NCBI RefSeq assembly: GCF_032854445.1
Contig: NC_088300.1
Location: forward strand, 20,441,608-20,505,607
Length of the DNA: 64,000 nt
Source of the DNA: Liolophura sinensis
Lineage: Eukaryota > Mollusca > Polyplacophora > Chitonida > Chitonidae
Reading direction: 5' to 3'
Positions 54,863-64,000 of this stretch are shown here, piece after piece. Under the pieces are notes generated by a model. That model searched no databases. It was not told where the DNA came from and saw nothing but the letters and a program-made list of their open reading frames with translations. Each line of letters begins with the position of its first letter. Positions within the stretch are counted from its first letter, which is position 1. The position numbers and the translations under genes were made by a program.

Positions 54863-54945
54863 AGAACGGTGGTGGAGTGGTTAAGGCGTTGGATTTAAGT
54901 TCCAATGGACAAGAGTCCGCGTGGGTTCGAACCCCACCCGTACTT
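54863..54945 (+). tRNA. tRNA-Leu(UAA), mutated
   Basis: Anticodon loop TTTAAGT (UAA), variable arm and T-arm intact. Box A is changed (TGGTGGAGTGGTTAAGGC) and the acceptor has a mismatch (AGAACGG/CCGTACT), so activity is doubtful. Confidence 0.75.
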
Positions 54946-55657
54946 ATTTGTTTCATTTTGATTAAAGATTCACTGTAGGAATTTTCTCTACTTTCAACCT
55001 GAGTGAGGAAAGCGACGCAGCTCTCTGTACTTTGTTTAACGTCATACAGTTTTCTGTGTAGTGTCCTTAATGTGAGGTGGACCGTGAGAAGAAACATACC
55101 GATAGGTTAAGAAAATCGCTGTTGAGGTCAAATCAGTTATTGGAAATAACAATTCCTGCCTATTTTATTTGACTTAGTGGAGAAGGATTTTGCAAACCAT
55201 CGGTGTATTTATAGGCTAATGTACTATGTACAGGTTTTGATCAAAAATTACAACATGTTTTGAACTGATTAGAAGACAGTCATTATCTTGCGGAACGACA
55301 AGTTTGTCATTGTATGATACATTGTCACAAGTATTACATTCATTTGTATGAAATAAATGTGCCCCAAATAAAGTAAAATACTTATTTTTTATAGAAACTA
55401 TTACAAGATTTAGCTTTGTAAAGTGGTTTGTTTTGTGAGACTGTGCATTGATTTCATAGAATTACAGTCTTTTCTTTGAAAATGTTTTTTGGTCCAAAGA
55501 AAGGAATGTTTAGTTGTCATTTCTGAGAGAAAACAGATGGCTTTGTTTGCATATTACTGTCAAAGAAATACGAACGGATTGTTTTTCCTTGACATGGATT
55601 TTCATTTTCATGAATCCCTGTTCTTGCGTCAAATATTTAGCACGAACCGAAAGCGAT

Positions 55658-55747
55658 CCGTCGATAGCTCAGTTGGTAGAGCGGAGGACTGTAGCGGAAA
55701 TGAAAGTTGATATCCTTAGGTCGCTGGTTCGATTCCGGCTCGACGGA
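55658..55747 (+). tRNA. tRNA-Tyr(GUA), 17-nt intron
   Basis: Consensus copy with intron CGGAAATGAAAGTTGAT, upstream AAATATTTAGCACGAACCG and downstream TTTATTTTTTTATTT. Confidence 0.96.
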
Positions 55748-55845
55748 ACTTCGGTTTCTTTATTTTTTTATTTATCCTCGTTACGTGTTAAAACTCCAAT
55801 CGTGTACAAATTAACTGACATGAAGTTGCATGATGTTGATAGTAT

Positions 55846-55908
55846 AGTACGGTGGCCGAGTGGTTAAGGCGTTGGACTTAAGTCCCAATAGACAAGAGCC
55901 CGCGTGGG
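55846..55908 (+). pseudogene. tRNA-Leu truncated at the 5' end of LINE C
   Basis: AGTACGGTGGCCGAGTGG to CCGCGTGGG, then LINE sequence (GAGAGAGGTGCTAGACGG). The T-loop and 3' acceptor are not found on the other side of LINE C, where 5S spacer follows instead. Confidence 0.88.
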
Positions 55909-56088
55909 GAGAGAGGTGCTAGACGGCGAAGTGAACGGACGTGTCGGTTATTCTCTGCTGTTTACACATTTGTGCCACAACAACGCTTGTTTTTGAAACT
56001 GATTTTTTGATGAACTGGGTGCCCACAGAGCTTGAGTTTGGCCAGTGGTTACTGTTTGGTGAAGGGTGTGTGCCCCGTTGGATCAGGT

Positions 56089-57415
56089 ATGTCCAAGCCC
56101 GTGTCGTTCTCGCCTGTAAACAGGCCAAGCAGAACTTTGTCTGTGTCAATCTTTACACGAAGCAGCCCGGCATTTTCTACGGCTGTCCAAAGGGACTTTT
56201 TTCCCTTTTCTGTCAAGTGTGTTAAATATCAAGACAGAGCTAATAAGTTTTCAGAAGAATTATTTAAAGAAACACTTCTATCTCCGCGTGTCTACAGTGG
56301 CTGGGCATAATGCCCTAGTGAGTAAATCCAATGTTGTTATAAATGGAACGACGTGGTCCATTATGCCCGCGTCGTCAGTTTACCTGAATCTGACGGCCCA
56401 CTGGGCACCGGATGAAATGTCAGATGACACTATTGAGGCAGCTTTGAAACCCTATGGTGAATGCCTGGGTGTGACGAAACCCAGATTTTCAGACCTGGAG
56501 CTCTCACATGTTCGGACAGGTATTCGGATTTACAGATTTAGGTGTCACAAAGTTCGTTATGTACCAAATTTTATTAATTTCGGTGGCGATATTGTTATGT
56601 TTACCTACCCCGGGCAAACCTATGAATGTCGGAAGTGTGGCCAAAAATCACACAAGGCGGCAGGGCAGAGTGTAGGGCACTGTGGTGTTCTAACTGCGAC
56701 GGTTTCTCCCCCCCCCCCCCCCCCCCCCATGAGAATCCTCATACAGAGAAGGACTGTACAGATCCATGCCGAATGTGTTTCGGGGCTTCATACGGTCAGA
56801 GACTGTTGTGCGAGAGCAATGTCGTACGCGGCGCGAGTTAAGGGAAACCTACCGACTATGCGCCAGTATAATAAGGAAGACGCCGTTAAACAAGATGACG
56901 TTGATGTTGACGTCAGCGAAAATGATGACCCATTCAACGCACCTGCTATGGAACTGGTTCAAGACAACGACGAGAACGAAGACGAAATCGACGGGAATGG
57001 TGACGACAGCGCCGATGATGACGTCAGCGACAACAGCGAGTCTGATAAGGAGATGGACGTCCGGGAGAATACTAAGAACACCGAAGAAGTGGATGTTGGT
57101 GATAATGAAACGTCATCAGCTGTCCTGAGAGTGAAGACTGTGGTCGTGGCTGACGTGCACGCTCCCGACATGCGTTCACCAGTCCCAGTCGAGGAAAAGC
57201 GAGCTAAGTTGGACAATGGCAGTACAGCCGAAGAGGCAGCGTCATTTATCCCGCCCAGTTCCCATCCTACTGATTATGATGGTGTTGATGCCGATCAGTC
57301 GTCAGACTGTATGACGCCGACTCCATCTCAGGAGGGGGACACCATGCTTCTGGAATACAGGAAAAGAAAATCACTTGCTTCTCCTGCGAGGCAGCGAATG
57401 AAAAGAGACAAATGA
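56089..57415 (+). pseudogene. LINE C ORF1, broken
   Basis: The start is MSKPVSFSPVNRPSRTL at 56089. The frame changes near 56200, then is open from the N-terminal domain (SIMPASSVYLNLTAHWAPDE) to CRKCGQKSHKAA, where a short insertion breaks the first knuckle. A run of 21 C (56708-56728; six in copy A) follows, then the third knuckle region and the acidic tail to KRKS ... RQRMKRDK at 57415. Confidence 0.88.
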
Positions 57416-57487
57416 TTTGTAGCGTAATTAGGACTCTCTTATTTGACCACAATGGGTATGTACGCTCTACCTTTACTTATTTGTATA

Positions 57488-60400
57488 ATGAGCTTAAATA
57501 ATATTCGTTTTGGGACTTTAAACATTAATGGTTTACGGGATCCGTCTAAACAAGAACATGTCAAGCAATTATTTTTCGATACAGGAATTGATGTACTATT
57601 CTTACAGGAAACACACTTCGAAAACTATAATGACACTAAATATTTGCAAATCCCGGGCGATGCAAGGTGGGCGTATGGGTCCAATCGAAGTTGTGGGGTG
57701 GGAATAATTATTAGGTATACGGTAGACTGCTTTATACGGAAAATACAGAGGTGCCCTAACGGTCGCTACATAAGCCTTAGGGTTGAGCTCAACATCACTG
57801 CTTTAAACCTTGTTTGTGTATATGCCCCTAATAATCCAAAGGAAAGAAAAGAGTTTATTTCTAATCTAGATAATGTGATGCAGGGCAGTGAGTTGGTTAT
57901 TATGGGTGGGGATTTTAATTGTGTCGAGAGCATTGAATTAGATAGAGCTGGCTGTGCCACTAATGGAAGGAATGATGGAGTGGACGAAATTAATAATTTG
58001 AAAAGAGATTTTGGTATTTGTGATAATTTTCGGAAACTGCATCGGAATAAGAATTGTTACACGTGGTCTAGGCGCCAGTGTGCCAGTACATTGGATAGAT
58101 TTTATATCCCTAACGCTGTGTTTAAGTATGTAACCCAGTGTGATGCTGTACATGTGTCTTTCTCCGATCAATCGTGTTTGTTTTTTGATATTTCTTTTGA
58201 AGATGTCATTTCATGGGGGCCGTTCTACTGGAAGTGTAATACTTCTGTGTTAAATGACACGGAGCTTGTTGATGATATTAAATCCGTCTTCCATGATATT
58301 TTCTCTGTCTGTACAACCGGTCATGCAGATCTAATAGACAGATGGGAGACATTTAAAAGGGAATGTAAAGACAGAATTCGGAGTTACTGTAAGGAGAAAT
58401 CTATGAACAAAAAACGTGATTTGTTGGTACTTGAACAAGAATTAAATGCGTTGAAATCTAGTCAAATCATTAACTGTGAGCGTATTGACATTGTGAAAAG
58501 ACTCTAAATGCCCTTTATAAGTCGAATCATGCGGGAGCGGTTATCCGTGCTAAAGCTGTTCATTTTGATCAGGGAGAAAAACCAACCAAATATTTCATTA
58601 GACGAGAAGCTGGCAGGGGCAGAAAGAAGATGATCAAAAGTATTACTTGTCATAGTGATTCTTCAATATCCCATGAATCTCAGGAAGGTATTGCTAAGTG
58701 TATAAGGTCGTATTATATGAAATTGTATACTGAACAAGATACTGACTCCTCCATTCAAGATGAGTTCTTGTCATCGCTTCCGATGTTAAATGACGATTGT
58801 AAAACTGCCTGCGAAGGCCTTTTGACTGAACAGGAGTTGTTTTTTGCAGTAAAAAATATGTCTAAAAACCGTTCGCCGGGATGCGACGGTTTGCCAGCAG
58901 AGTTTTATGTACAACTTTGGCCCCTGTTTTCGGGTGTGTTTACGGATGTAGTTAATTACTGTTTTAACTTGGGTAGATTAAGTAATTCACAGCGTTCTGG
59001 GTTAATCACACTATTATGTAAGGACCCCGACAATGTCGAAAGCATAATAAACTGGAGGCCAATTAGCTTACTAAATGTAGATTATAAGATTGTTTCTAAA
59101 GCTTTGTGCAATCGGTTAAAAAATGTGATCGATACAATTGTACTTCAGAATCAGACATGTGGAATACCAGGCCGAAGTATTTTTGACAACCTTCACATAT
59201 TACGAAATACATATGATTATGTTGAACAAAAAGATTTAAAAGGATGCTTTCTTAACTTAGACCAGGAGAAAGCCTTTGACAGAGCAGACTGGTCATTTTT
59301 GTTCAAATGTTTAGAGAAATTTAACTTCGGACCCGACTTTTGTAAGTGGGTGCAACTGTTATATACTGACATTACAAGTAGTGTAATTGTGAACGGACAC
59401 ATAACAGAAGAGTCGAGGTGCCCGACAGGGTTGTTCTTTGTCACCATTATTGTTATGTGTTGTCCTTAGAGCCCTTTATAGCCGCCATTAGAAACAATGA
59501 CGAAATTAATGGTGTACGGTTATCCGGCACAAATAAGGAAACAAGAGTGTCGGCATTTGCAGATGATACGACTGCAATTTTATCTGAAGAGAGTTCTGTT
59601 CCGCATGTAATTAAACTAGCAGAAAGTTATGGAAAAGCCTCAGGAGTAAAACTCAACTTGTTGAAAAGCACGGTTCTTCCTATTGGTAACTGGGACGAAA
59701 CTAACGTGCACAGTGGTGGGCTTAACATCACTACAAACTCAAAGAAAATTTGTGGGGTATTTTTTGGACCAGATCAAACAGAACTCAATTCTGAGCGTGT
59801 TTTAAGTAAGGTAAAGAAACATGTATCAGCATGGAATGGAAGATATTTGACCCTACGGGGGAGGTCTGTCTTAATTAATACAGTTGCTTTAGCTGTCTTA
59901 TGGTTTTCTGCACAGTGTACTCTGTTGCCACCTAAATGTGTCAATCAATGTTCCCAAACTGTGTTCAGATTTTTGTGGGATAACAAGCCCGAAATTTTGA
60001 AGAGAGTTGTCGCACATAATAAAATAGGGAATGGAGGTCTAAACGTACATAATATAGAATGTAAAATAAAAGCACTTGTTACTCGGCATGTTTTAAAATT
60101 AATTCATGGAACAACAGCGGAATGGAAATACTTTGCCATCTATTGGTTGGGTTTACCCTTAAGGCATGTTTGTCGTGAATTCTGTCGTTCCAATGTTCCA
60201 CATTCTGAAAACATTCCACCATTTCATAGACTGGCCTTGAGCGCCTGGAGAGAATTTACCACAGGTGTACAGCAACCTGTAACATTGTGTTAAAGCAGGT
60301 ATATTTATGAATATTTTGTGACAAAAATAGTACATTGTCCAAGAGCAATGGTGTCTATGCCGCATTTGGACTGGGTTAGAATATGGAAAACTGTTTTTCA

Positions 60401-60929
60401 TCAATTCTTAGACCACAATTTGGTCAACTTCAGTTACAAGTTGGTTCATGACATTTTGCCCGTTAAGGAAAAACTTCTTAGGAGAAATGTAGCCACCGAT
60501 GACTTGTGTGTTTTTTGCTCCCTGTCTGAAACTCGGCAACATTTGTTTGTACAATGTAAAATCGTTCAGGATGTGTTTAATGACATTAACCGGATATTTG
60601 TTTTGTTTGCGAACTACCTACCAAATATGGACTCGGAAACATTAATTTACAAGGTATTCAGTTCCACCTTTAACCAGGAAGTCAGAGCGGTGATGGTGTA
60701 TGTCATATGTGTTCTTCAGTTTAGTATTTGGTGTGCACGCAACGACATAATATTTCAGAAAAAGAGCAGGGATGCTGTTGCTATTCTTAAGGCTGCCAAA
60801 GGAATAATTAAAACCCGTATTCATGTTGACTTTTTTCGGCTAGACAGGCCATCATTCGAGAAAATCTGGTGTATAAACAAAGTCTTCTGTACATTACGGA
60901 ATGATAAATTTGTGTATTTATTGAAATGA
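57488..60929 (+). pseudogene. LINE C ORF2, broken, with complete C-terminal tail
   Basis: Starts MSLNNIRFGTL at 57488. Endonuclease GGDFNCVE and TLDRFYI (R to T in the usual SRLDRFYI), SFSDQSC (H to Q). Frame breaks lie near 58490, near 59410-59460 within the RGVRQGC segment, and TAA at 60291 replaces a codon before the AGRYIYEYF stretch. RT box FADDTTAI and knuckle CVFCSLSETRQHLFVQC are present. The C-terminus continues through SRDAVAILKAAKGIIKTRI to NDKFVYLLK, about 46 residues longer than A and B. Confidence 0.9.
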
Positions 60930-61148
60930 GCAGCTAATGTGCAATTGTTCTATTCACAAAGCAGTCATCTTTTCTGCGATATTTTATTTTAATTAAGACT
61001 GCCTTGTGATTTCAAAAGTTTGTGATAGCCGGGTAATGTTAAATCTTTTGTATTTGATGACAATCTGGTAATAAATTCAACAATTTTCAAAAAAAAAAAC
61101 CTTTTGTCCTTTTGCAATAATATACACTTAAACTTTTTATTCACCTTT

Positions 61149-61267
61149 TTCCGGGGCCATTTTACATTGAAAACACCGGTTCTCGTCCGATCACCCAAGT
61201 TAAGCAACGTCGAGCTTGAAGAGTACTTGAATTTGTGACTGCCTGGGAACACCCAGTGCTGTAGGGT
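61149..61267 (+). rRNA. 5S rRNA, divergent type
   Basis: TTCCGGGGCCATTTTACATT, TTGAAGAGTACTTGAATTTG and GGAACACCCAGTGCTG. Probably not functional. Confidence 0.6.
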
Positions 61268-61387
61268 GTGGTCATTTTGCTTCCAGTGCAAACAAATCAC
61301 TGAGAGAACTTTTACAATTACTGTTGGCATGTTTTAAACTTTCTGTCAATTTCCAAAAAAATATACTCAATCTTCCCTTTTTCTTTT

Positions 61388-61506
61388 ACCTTCGGCCATA
61401 TCACGTTGAAAACACCGGTTCTCGTCCGATCACCGAAGTTAAGCAACGTTGAGCTTGAACAGTACTTGAATTTTTGACTTCCTGGGAACACCGAGTGCTG
61501 TAGGCT
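61388..61506 (+). rRNA. 5S rRNA, hybrid
   Basis: Canonical 5' half and canonical-type upstream spacer, but 3' half TTGAACAGTACTTGAATTTT then TGACTTCCTGGGA of divergent type. Confidence 0.65.
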
Positions 61507-61626
61507 GTTGTCATTTTCCTTGCAGTGCAAGCAAATCACTGAGAGAACTTTTACAATTACTGTTGGCATGTTTTAAACTTTTTGTCAATTTCGAAAAAAA
61601 TATTATCAATCTTCCCATCTGCTTTC

Positions 61627-61745
61627 TCCTACGGCCATATCACGTTGAAAACACCGGTTCTCGTCGGATCACCGAGGTTAAGCAATGTCGAGTTTAGTCA
61701 GTACTTGGATGGGTGACCGCCTGGGAACACCGAGTGCTGTAGGCT
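61627..61745 (+). rRNA. 5S rRNA, canonical type
   Basis: CCTACGGCCATATCACG, CACCGAGGTTAAGCAATGTC (two box A changes) and GGATGGGTGACCGCCTGGGA. Confidence 0.85.
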
Positions 61746-61865
61746 GTTGTCATTTTGCTTCCAGTGCAGGCAAATCACTGAGTGAACTCTTACCATTGCT
61801 GTTGACCGCTTTTAAACCTCTTTTCAATTTTCCATGATATACCCTCAAACTTTTTAATAGCTTTT

Positions 61866-61984
61866 GATTACGGCCATATCACGTTAAAAACAACGGTTCT
61901 CGTCCGATCAAAGAAATTAAGCAACGTCGAGCTTGATTAGTACATGAATTTGTGACTGCCTTGGAACACCCAGTGCTGTAGGCT
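61866..61984 (+). rRNA. 5S rRNA, divergent type
   Basis: GATTACGGCCATATCACG, GATCAAAGAAATTAAGC and TACATGAATTTGTGACTGCC. Confidence 0.6.
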
Positions 61985-62109
61985 GTTGTCATTTTGCTTC
62001 CAGTGCAAACAAATCACTGAGAGAACTTTTACAATTACTGTTGGCATGTTTTAAAGTTTTGTGATTTTCCAATAAAATATAGGCCTACTCAATTTTTACT
62101 TCTGCCTTC

Positions 62110-62228
62110 GCCTACGGCCATATCACGTTGAAAACACCGGTTCTCGTCCGATCACCCAAGTTAAGCAACGTCGAGCTTGGTCAGTACTTGGATGGGTGAC
62201 TGCCTGGGAACACCGAGTCCTGTAGGCT
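62110..62228 (+). rRNA. 5S rRNA, canonical type
   Basis: GCCTACGGCCATATCACG, GATCACCCAAGTTAAGCAAC, GGATGGGTGACTGCCTGGGA. Last 5S gene of the window; LINE E begins about 38 bp after it. Confidence 0.88.
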
Positions 62229-62265
62229 CTTGTCTTTTTGCTTTGAGTGCAAGCAAATCACTGAG

Positions 62266-63252
62266 GAGAGAGTAACTTGGTGTCCTGAGAGTGCAGACGT
62301 GTTTTACAAGCTCCTGGCAAATACTGAGTACAACAACAACGTGAGGAATTTCTTTCGGGGCAGCTGCAGTGTGCCGGAATTGTACTGAGCTTGTTGCAGG
62401 TAAAGATTGTTTTGGGTGTAGCCCTAATTCTGTAAGGATGTCGAAACCTGTGTCGTACAACCCTGCAACGAAACCTGATCGAACCTTGTCGGTAGCGATT
62501 TCCACGCAGAGTAATGCCAGTTTTTCTAGCGCTGTTCAGAGAGACTTTTTTGGTGTGTTGTCTGACTTGATTGACATAAAGGCAGAATTAGTCAGCTTCC
62601 AGAAGAATTATTTGAAAAAAATGTTCTACGTTCGTGTGGCCACCCAGCCTGCTCATAACAGGTTGTTGAGTAAAGGGAATTTTGTTATGGGCAATACTAT
62701 GTGGAGCATTGTGCCGGCGAGCTCGATCTACATGAATTTAACTGTGCACTGGGCCCCGGACGAAATGTCCGATGACATAATAGCGGCGGCGTTACAGCCT
62801 TACGGGACATGCTTCAGTGTAAACAAACCTAAGTTTTCCCAAGTTGAGATCGCTCATGTAAGGAGAGGCATACGAGTGTACAGGTTTCGGTGCCATAAGA
62901 CCAGGTACGTGCCGAACTTTAAAAGTTTTTGTTGTTCGCATGGAACATAACGGCGATCAGGAGGGCGAGGTAGATGTGGAGGGGGAGTCCGTTACCAGTG
63001 AGTCCGAGGGGGGAGAGGAGGAGGGGGACAGTGTTGGCACTGACTCGGCTGAAAGCTTATCCGACGAGGACGGTGAGCGAGAAGGCTGTCTGATAGCGGC
63101 AGGCAGAGAGACTGAGGCAGAGCAGGAGGTAGTGCAGGCTGACTGCACCGTGGCGTTCACCGAAGCTGGGGTAAGTGAAGTTTGTTTTCTGCAGTCAGGA
63201 CCGGAACAGAAAAAGCGAAAACTGGAGGAACGTGATGCACTTACTAGTGTGT
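62266..63252 (+). mobile_element. LINE copy E, second subfamily, 5' part only
   Basis: Same subfamily as D. The 5' end GAGAGAGTAACTTGGTGTCC lies in 5S spacer right after CAAGCAAATCACTGAG. It carries the 5' UTR and ORF1 only; homology stops near 63252 and unrelated sequence follows, so the 3' part was lost by deletion or recombination. Confidence 0.88.
62438..63252 (+). pseudogene. LINE E ORF1 with zinc-knuckle region deleted
   Basis: Starts MSKPVSYNPATKPDRTLSVA at 62438 and is open through SIVPASSIYMNLTVHWAPDE to RYVPNFKSF. A deletion of about 290 bp relative to D then removes the cysteine-rich region, joining AACTTTAAAAGTTTTTG to TTGTTCGCATGGA. The acidic tail (DGEREGCLIAAGRETEAEQE) follows in another frame until KKRKLEERDALTSVL. 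Confidence 0.85.
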
Positions 63253-64000
63253 TACGGTATTGAAAACAGCAACAGAAAACAGACTCAGTGACTCAATATT
63301 ACAATGTAAACAATGCTTTATATATAAAATGAGACGTATAGTTTTACAGACAGTTCAACAACAACAACATAAAAAACATACATATCAGTATTACCGGTCT
63401 TTAAAAGTTTCCAGTTCACCTTTTCATCCCAAGGAACGTGTTCCAGGAGATCCAACGTAAAGACCATGGGATAAACACACAAGTCACAAATTGTCCTAGA
63501 CAGGTACTTCGCCAGGATAGCGAACGCGAACACAGTACACAGGTTACACAGAACTGGAACAGTCAAGCCTTTGAATGACGTCACACCCGCAGAGCACAAC
63601 ACAGGCTAAATACAGGCATGGAGGTATAATCCACTTTAGATCAGTCACAGCTCCCGCAGAAGCTCACAAACGAGCCGTTCAGAGACGTAGAGTAATGTCA
63701 CCTTGTGGCAGAACGAACGTCCTTTGCAAAACTGAAAACTTCAGTTTAGAGTCCTTGACGACCTTGTCGGTCAGGTGAGGTCAGCGTGTTAAACAAATTA
63801 CACAGTCAACACTGTATAATCATAATAAAGATCCGAACACCAATAAACGTGACTTCCGCAGAAATTCACATAAACCAGACATCAGTACAACTGTGGTACA
63901 CAAACGGTGCCGGCCTAAAAATCTGTCCTCCCAAATGAAACTGGCATCACCAGCTCATATAAATACAATGGACTCGATACGAGAGCGTCGCACACTCTCC
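63253..64000. other. Unrecognised sequence
   Basis: No gene assigned. On the + strand AATAAAGATCC (63825) and CAATAAACG (63842) could be polyadenylation signals, so a gene 3' end or a repeat is possible. The longest frame is 94 residues on the minus strand and matches nothing I know. The window ends with CGCACACTCTCC, whose complement resembles the first ten bases of the LINE A/B 5' end; ten bases are not enough to call an element. Confidence 0.3.

Larger units (their letters stand above)
54800..55907 (+). repeat. tRNA-Leu/tRNA-Tyr block, same strand as neighbouring 5S
   Basis: One tRNA-Leu, one tRNA-Tyr and one truncated tRNA-Leu with the usual spacers. Unlike the blocks at 19.6 and 29.3 kb it has the same orientation as the adjacent 5S genes, through the same junction seen in reverse at 27595. 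Confidence 0.88.
55908..61099 (+). mobile_element. LINE copy C, L1/Tx1-like, near full length
   Basis: Same subfamily as A and B, on the + strand. The 5' end is GGGGAGAGAGGTGCTAGACG near 55907; the A-tail ends near 61099. The 5' flank is a truncated tRNA-Leu gene, the 3' flank is 5S spacer (CCTTTTGTCCTTTTGCAATA), the same spacer position as LINE B's 3' junction. There is no target-site duplication, so the flanks come from different insertions or a later exchange. Confidence 0.92.

Noticed and set aside
29316-55097. Recurring minus-strand frames containing VHLILSTPHRKLY
   Set aside because: They span the tRNA-Leu gene and its spacer on the opposite strand; conservation is explained by array homogenisation.
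29995-55710. Recurring 63-codon frames beginning MSFLRENRW/TW upstream of each tRNA-Tyr
   Set aside because: They run into the tRNA-Tyr gene itself and recur only because the tRNA unit is tandemly repeated.
17911-62228. CRISPR-like regular repeats
   Set aside because: The repeats are whole 5S and tRNA genes in a eukaryotic genome, not short repeats with unique spacers.
63318-63602. 94-codon minus-strand frame
   Set aside because: No recognisable domain or splice context and no repeat in the window; could be chance.

Overview
The window is animal nuclear DNA, most likely from a mollusc or a close spiralian relative. The reasons are an intron-split TAF1A gene, metazoan-type 5S rRNA and tRNA genes, tRNA-derived SINEs of a kind I know from mollusc genomes, L1/Tx1-group LINEs, a Tc1 transposon, and introns rich in ACATGTAC-type words. 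The species cannot be read from the sequence.

Region 1 (1-12.2 kb) holds one host gene on the + strand. It is a TAF1A homologue (a subunit of the RNA polymerase I selectivity factor SL1/TIF-IB). I assembled it as 12 exons whose splice phases all agree, giving 527 codons. Its introns carry a 24-bp minisatellite, a 67-bp tandem repeat, a short direct duplication and decayed SINEs. Region 2 (12.2-13.64 kb) is a 42-bp minisatellite of about 33 units, open in several frames on both strands and not credible as protein.

Region 3 (13.6-62.25 kb) is the striking part. It is a scrambled multigene cluster of about 45 5S rRNA genes or relics, 16 tRNA-Leu(UAA) genes or relics and 11 intron-containing tRNA-Tyr(GUA) genes or relics. 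In the cleanest stretch the 5S genes alternate between a canonical type and a type with an altered 3' half, as a dimer of about 480 bp. tRNA-Leu and tRNA-Tyr alternate in units of about 1 kb. From about 30.2 to 41 kb a composite unit of 3.36 kb (Leu-Tyr-Leu-Tyr-truncated Leu-five 5S) is repeated in tandem. The 5S strand is + at 13.6-19.6 kb, - at 27.6-48.6 kb and + again at 53.9-62.2 kb.

The cluster is riddled with LINEs of one L1/Tx1-like group: ORF1 with an N-terminal domain and CCHC knuckles, ORF2 with APE endonuclease, reverse transcriptase and a C-terminal CCHC. Copies A (22.3-27.5 kb), B (42.7-48.1 kb) and C (55.9-61.1 kb) are one young subfamily. D (48.6-53.8 kb) and E (62.3-63.25 kb) are a second. 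F (13.9-17.8 kb) is a third, older one. All six abut 5S or tRNA sequence. A splits a tRNA-Leu gene with a target-site duplication, and B and C have 3' ends at the same position in the 5S spacer. A Tc1 element and two SINEs are also inserted, one SINE inside a 5S gene and one inside LINE B.

Region 4 (63.25-64 kb) is unrecognised sequence. Together the RNA genes would feed Pol III transcripts to translation. The LINEs appear to use this redundant cluster as a safe home, and array orientation changes coincide with LINE-bearing segments.
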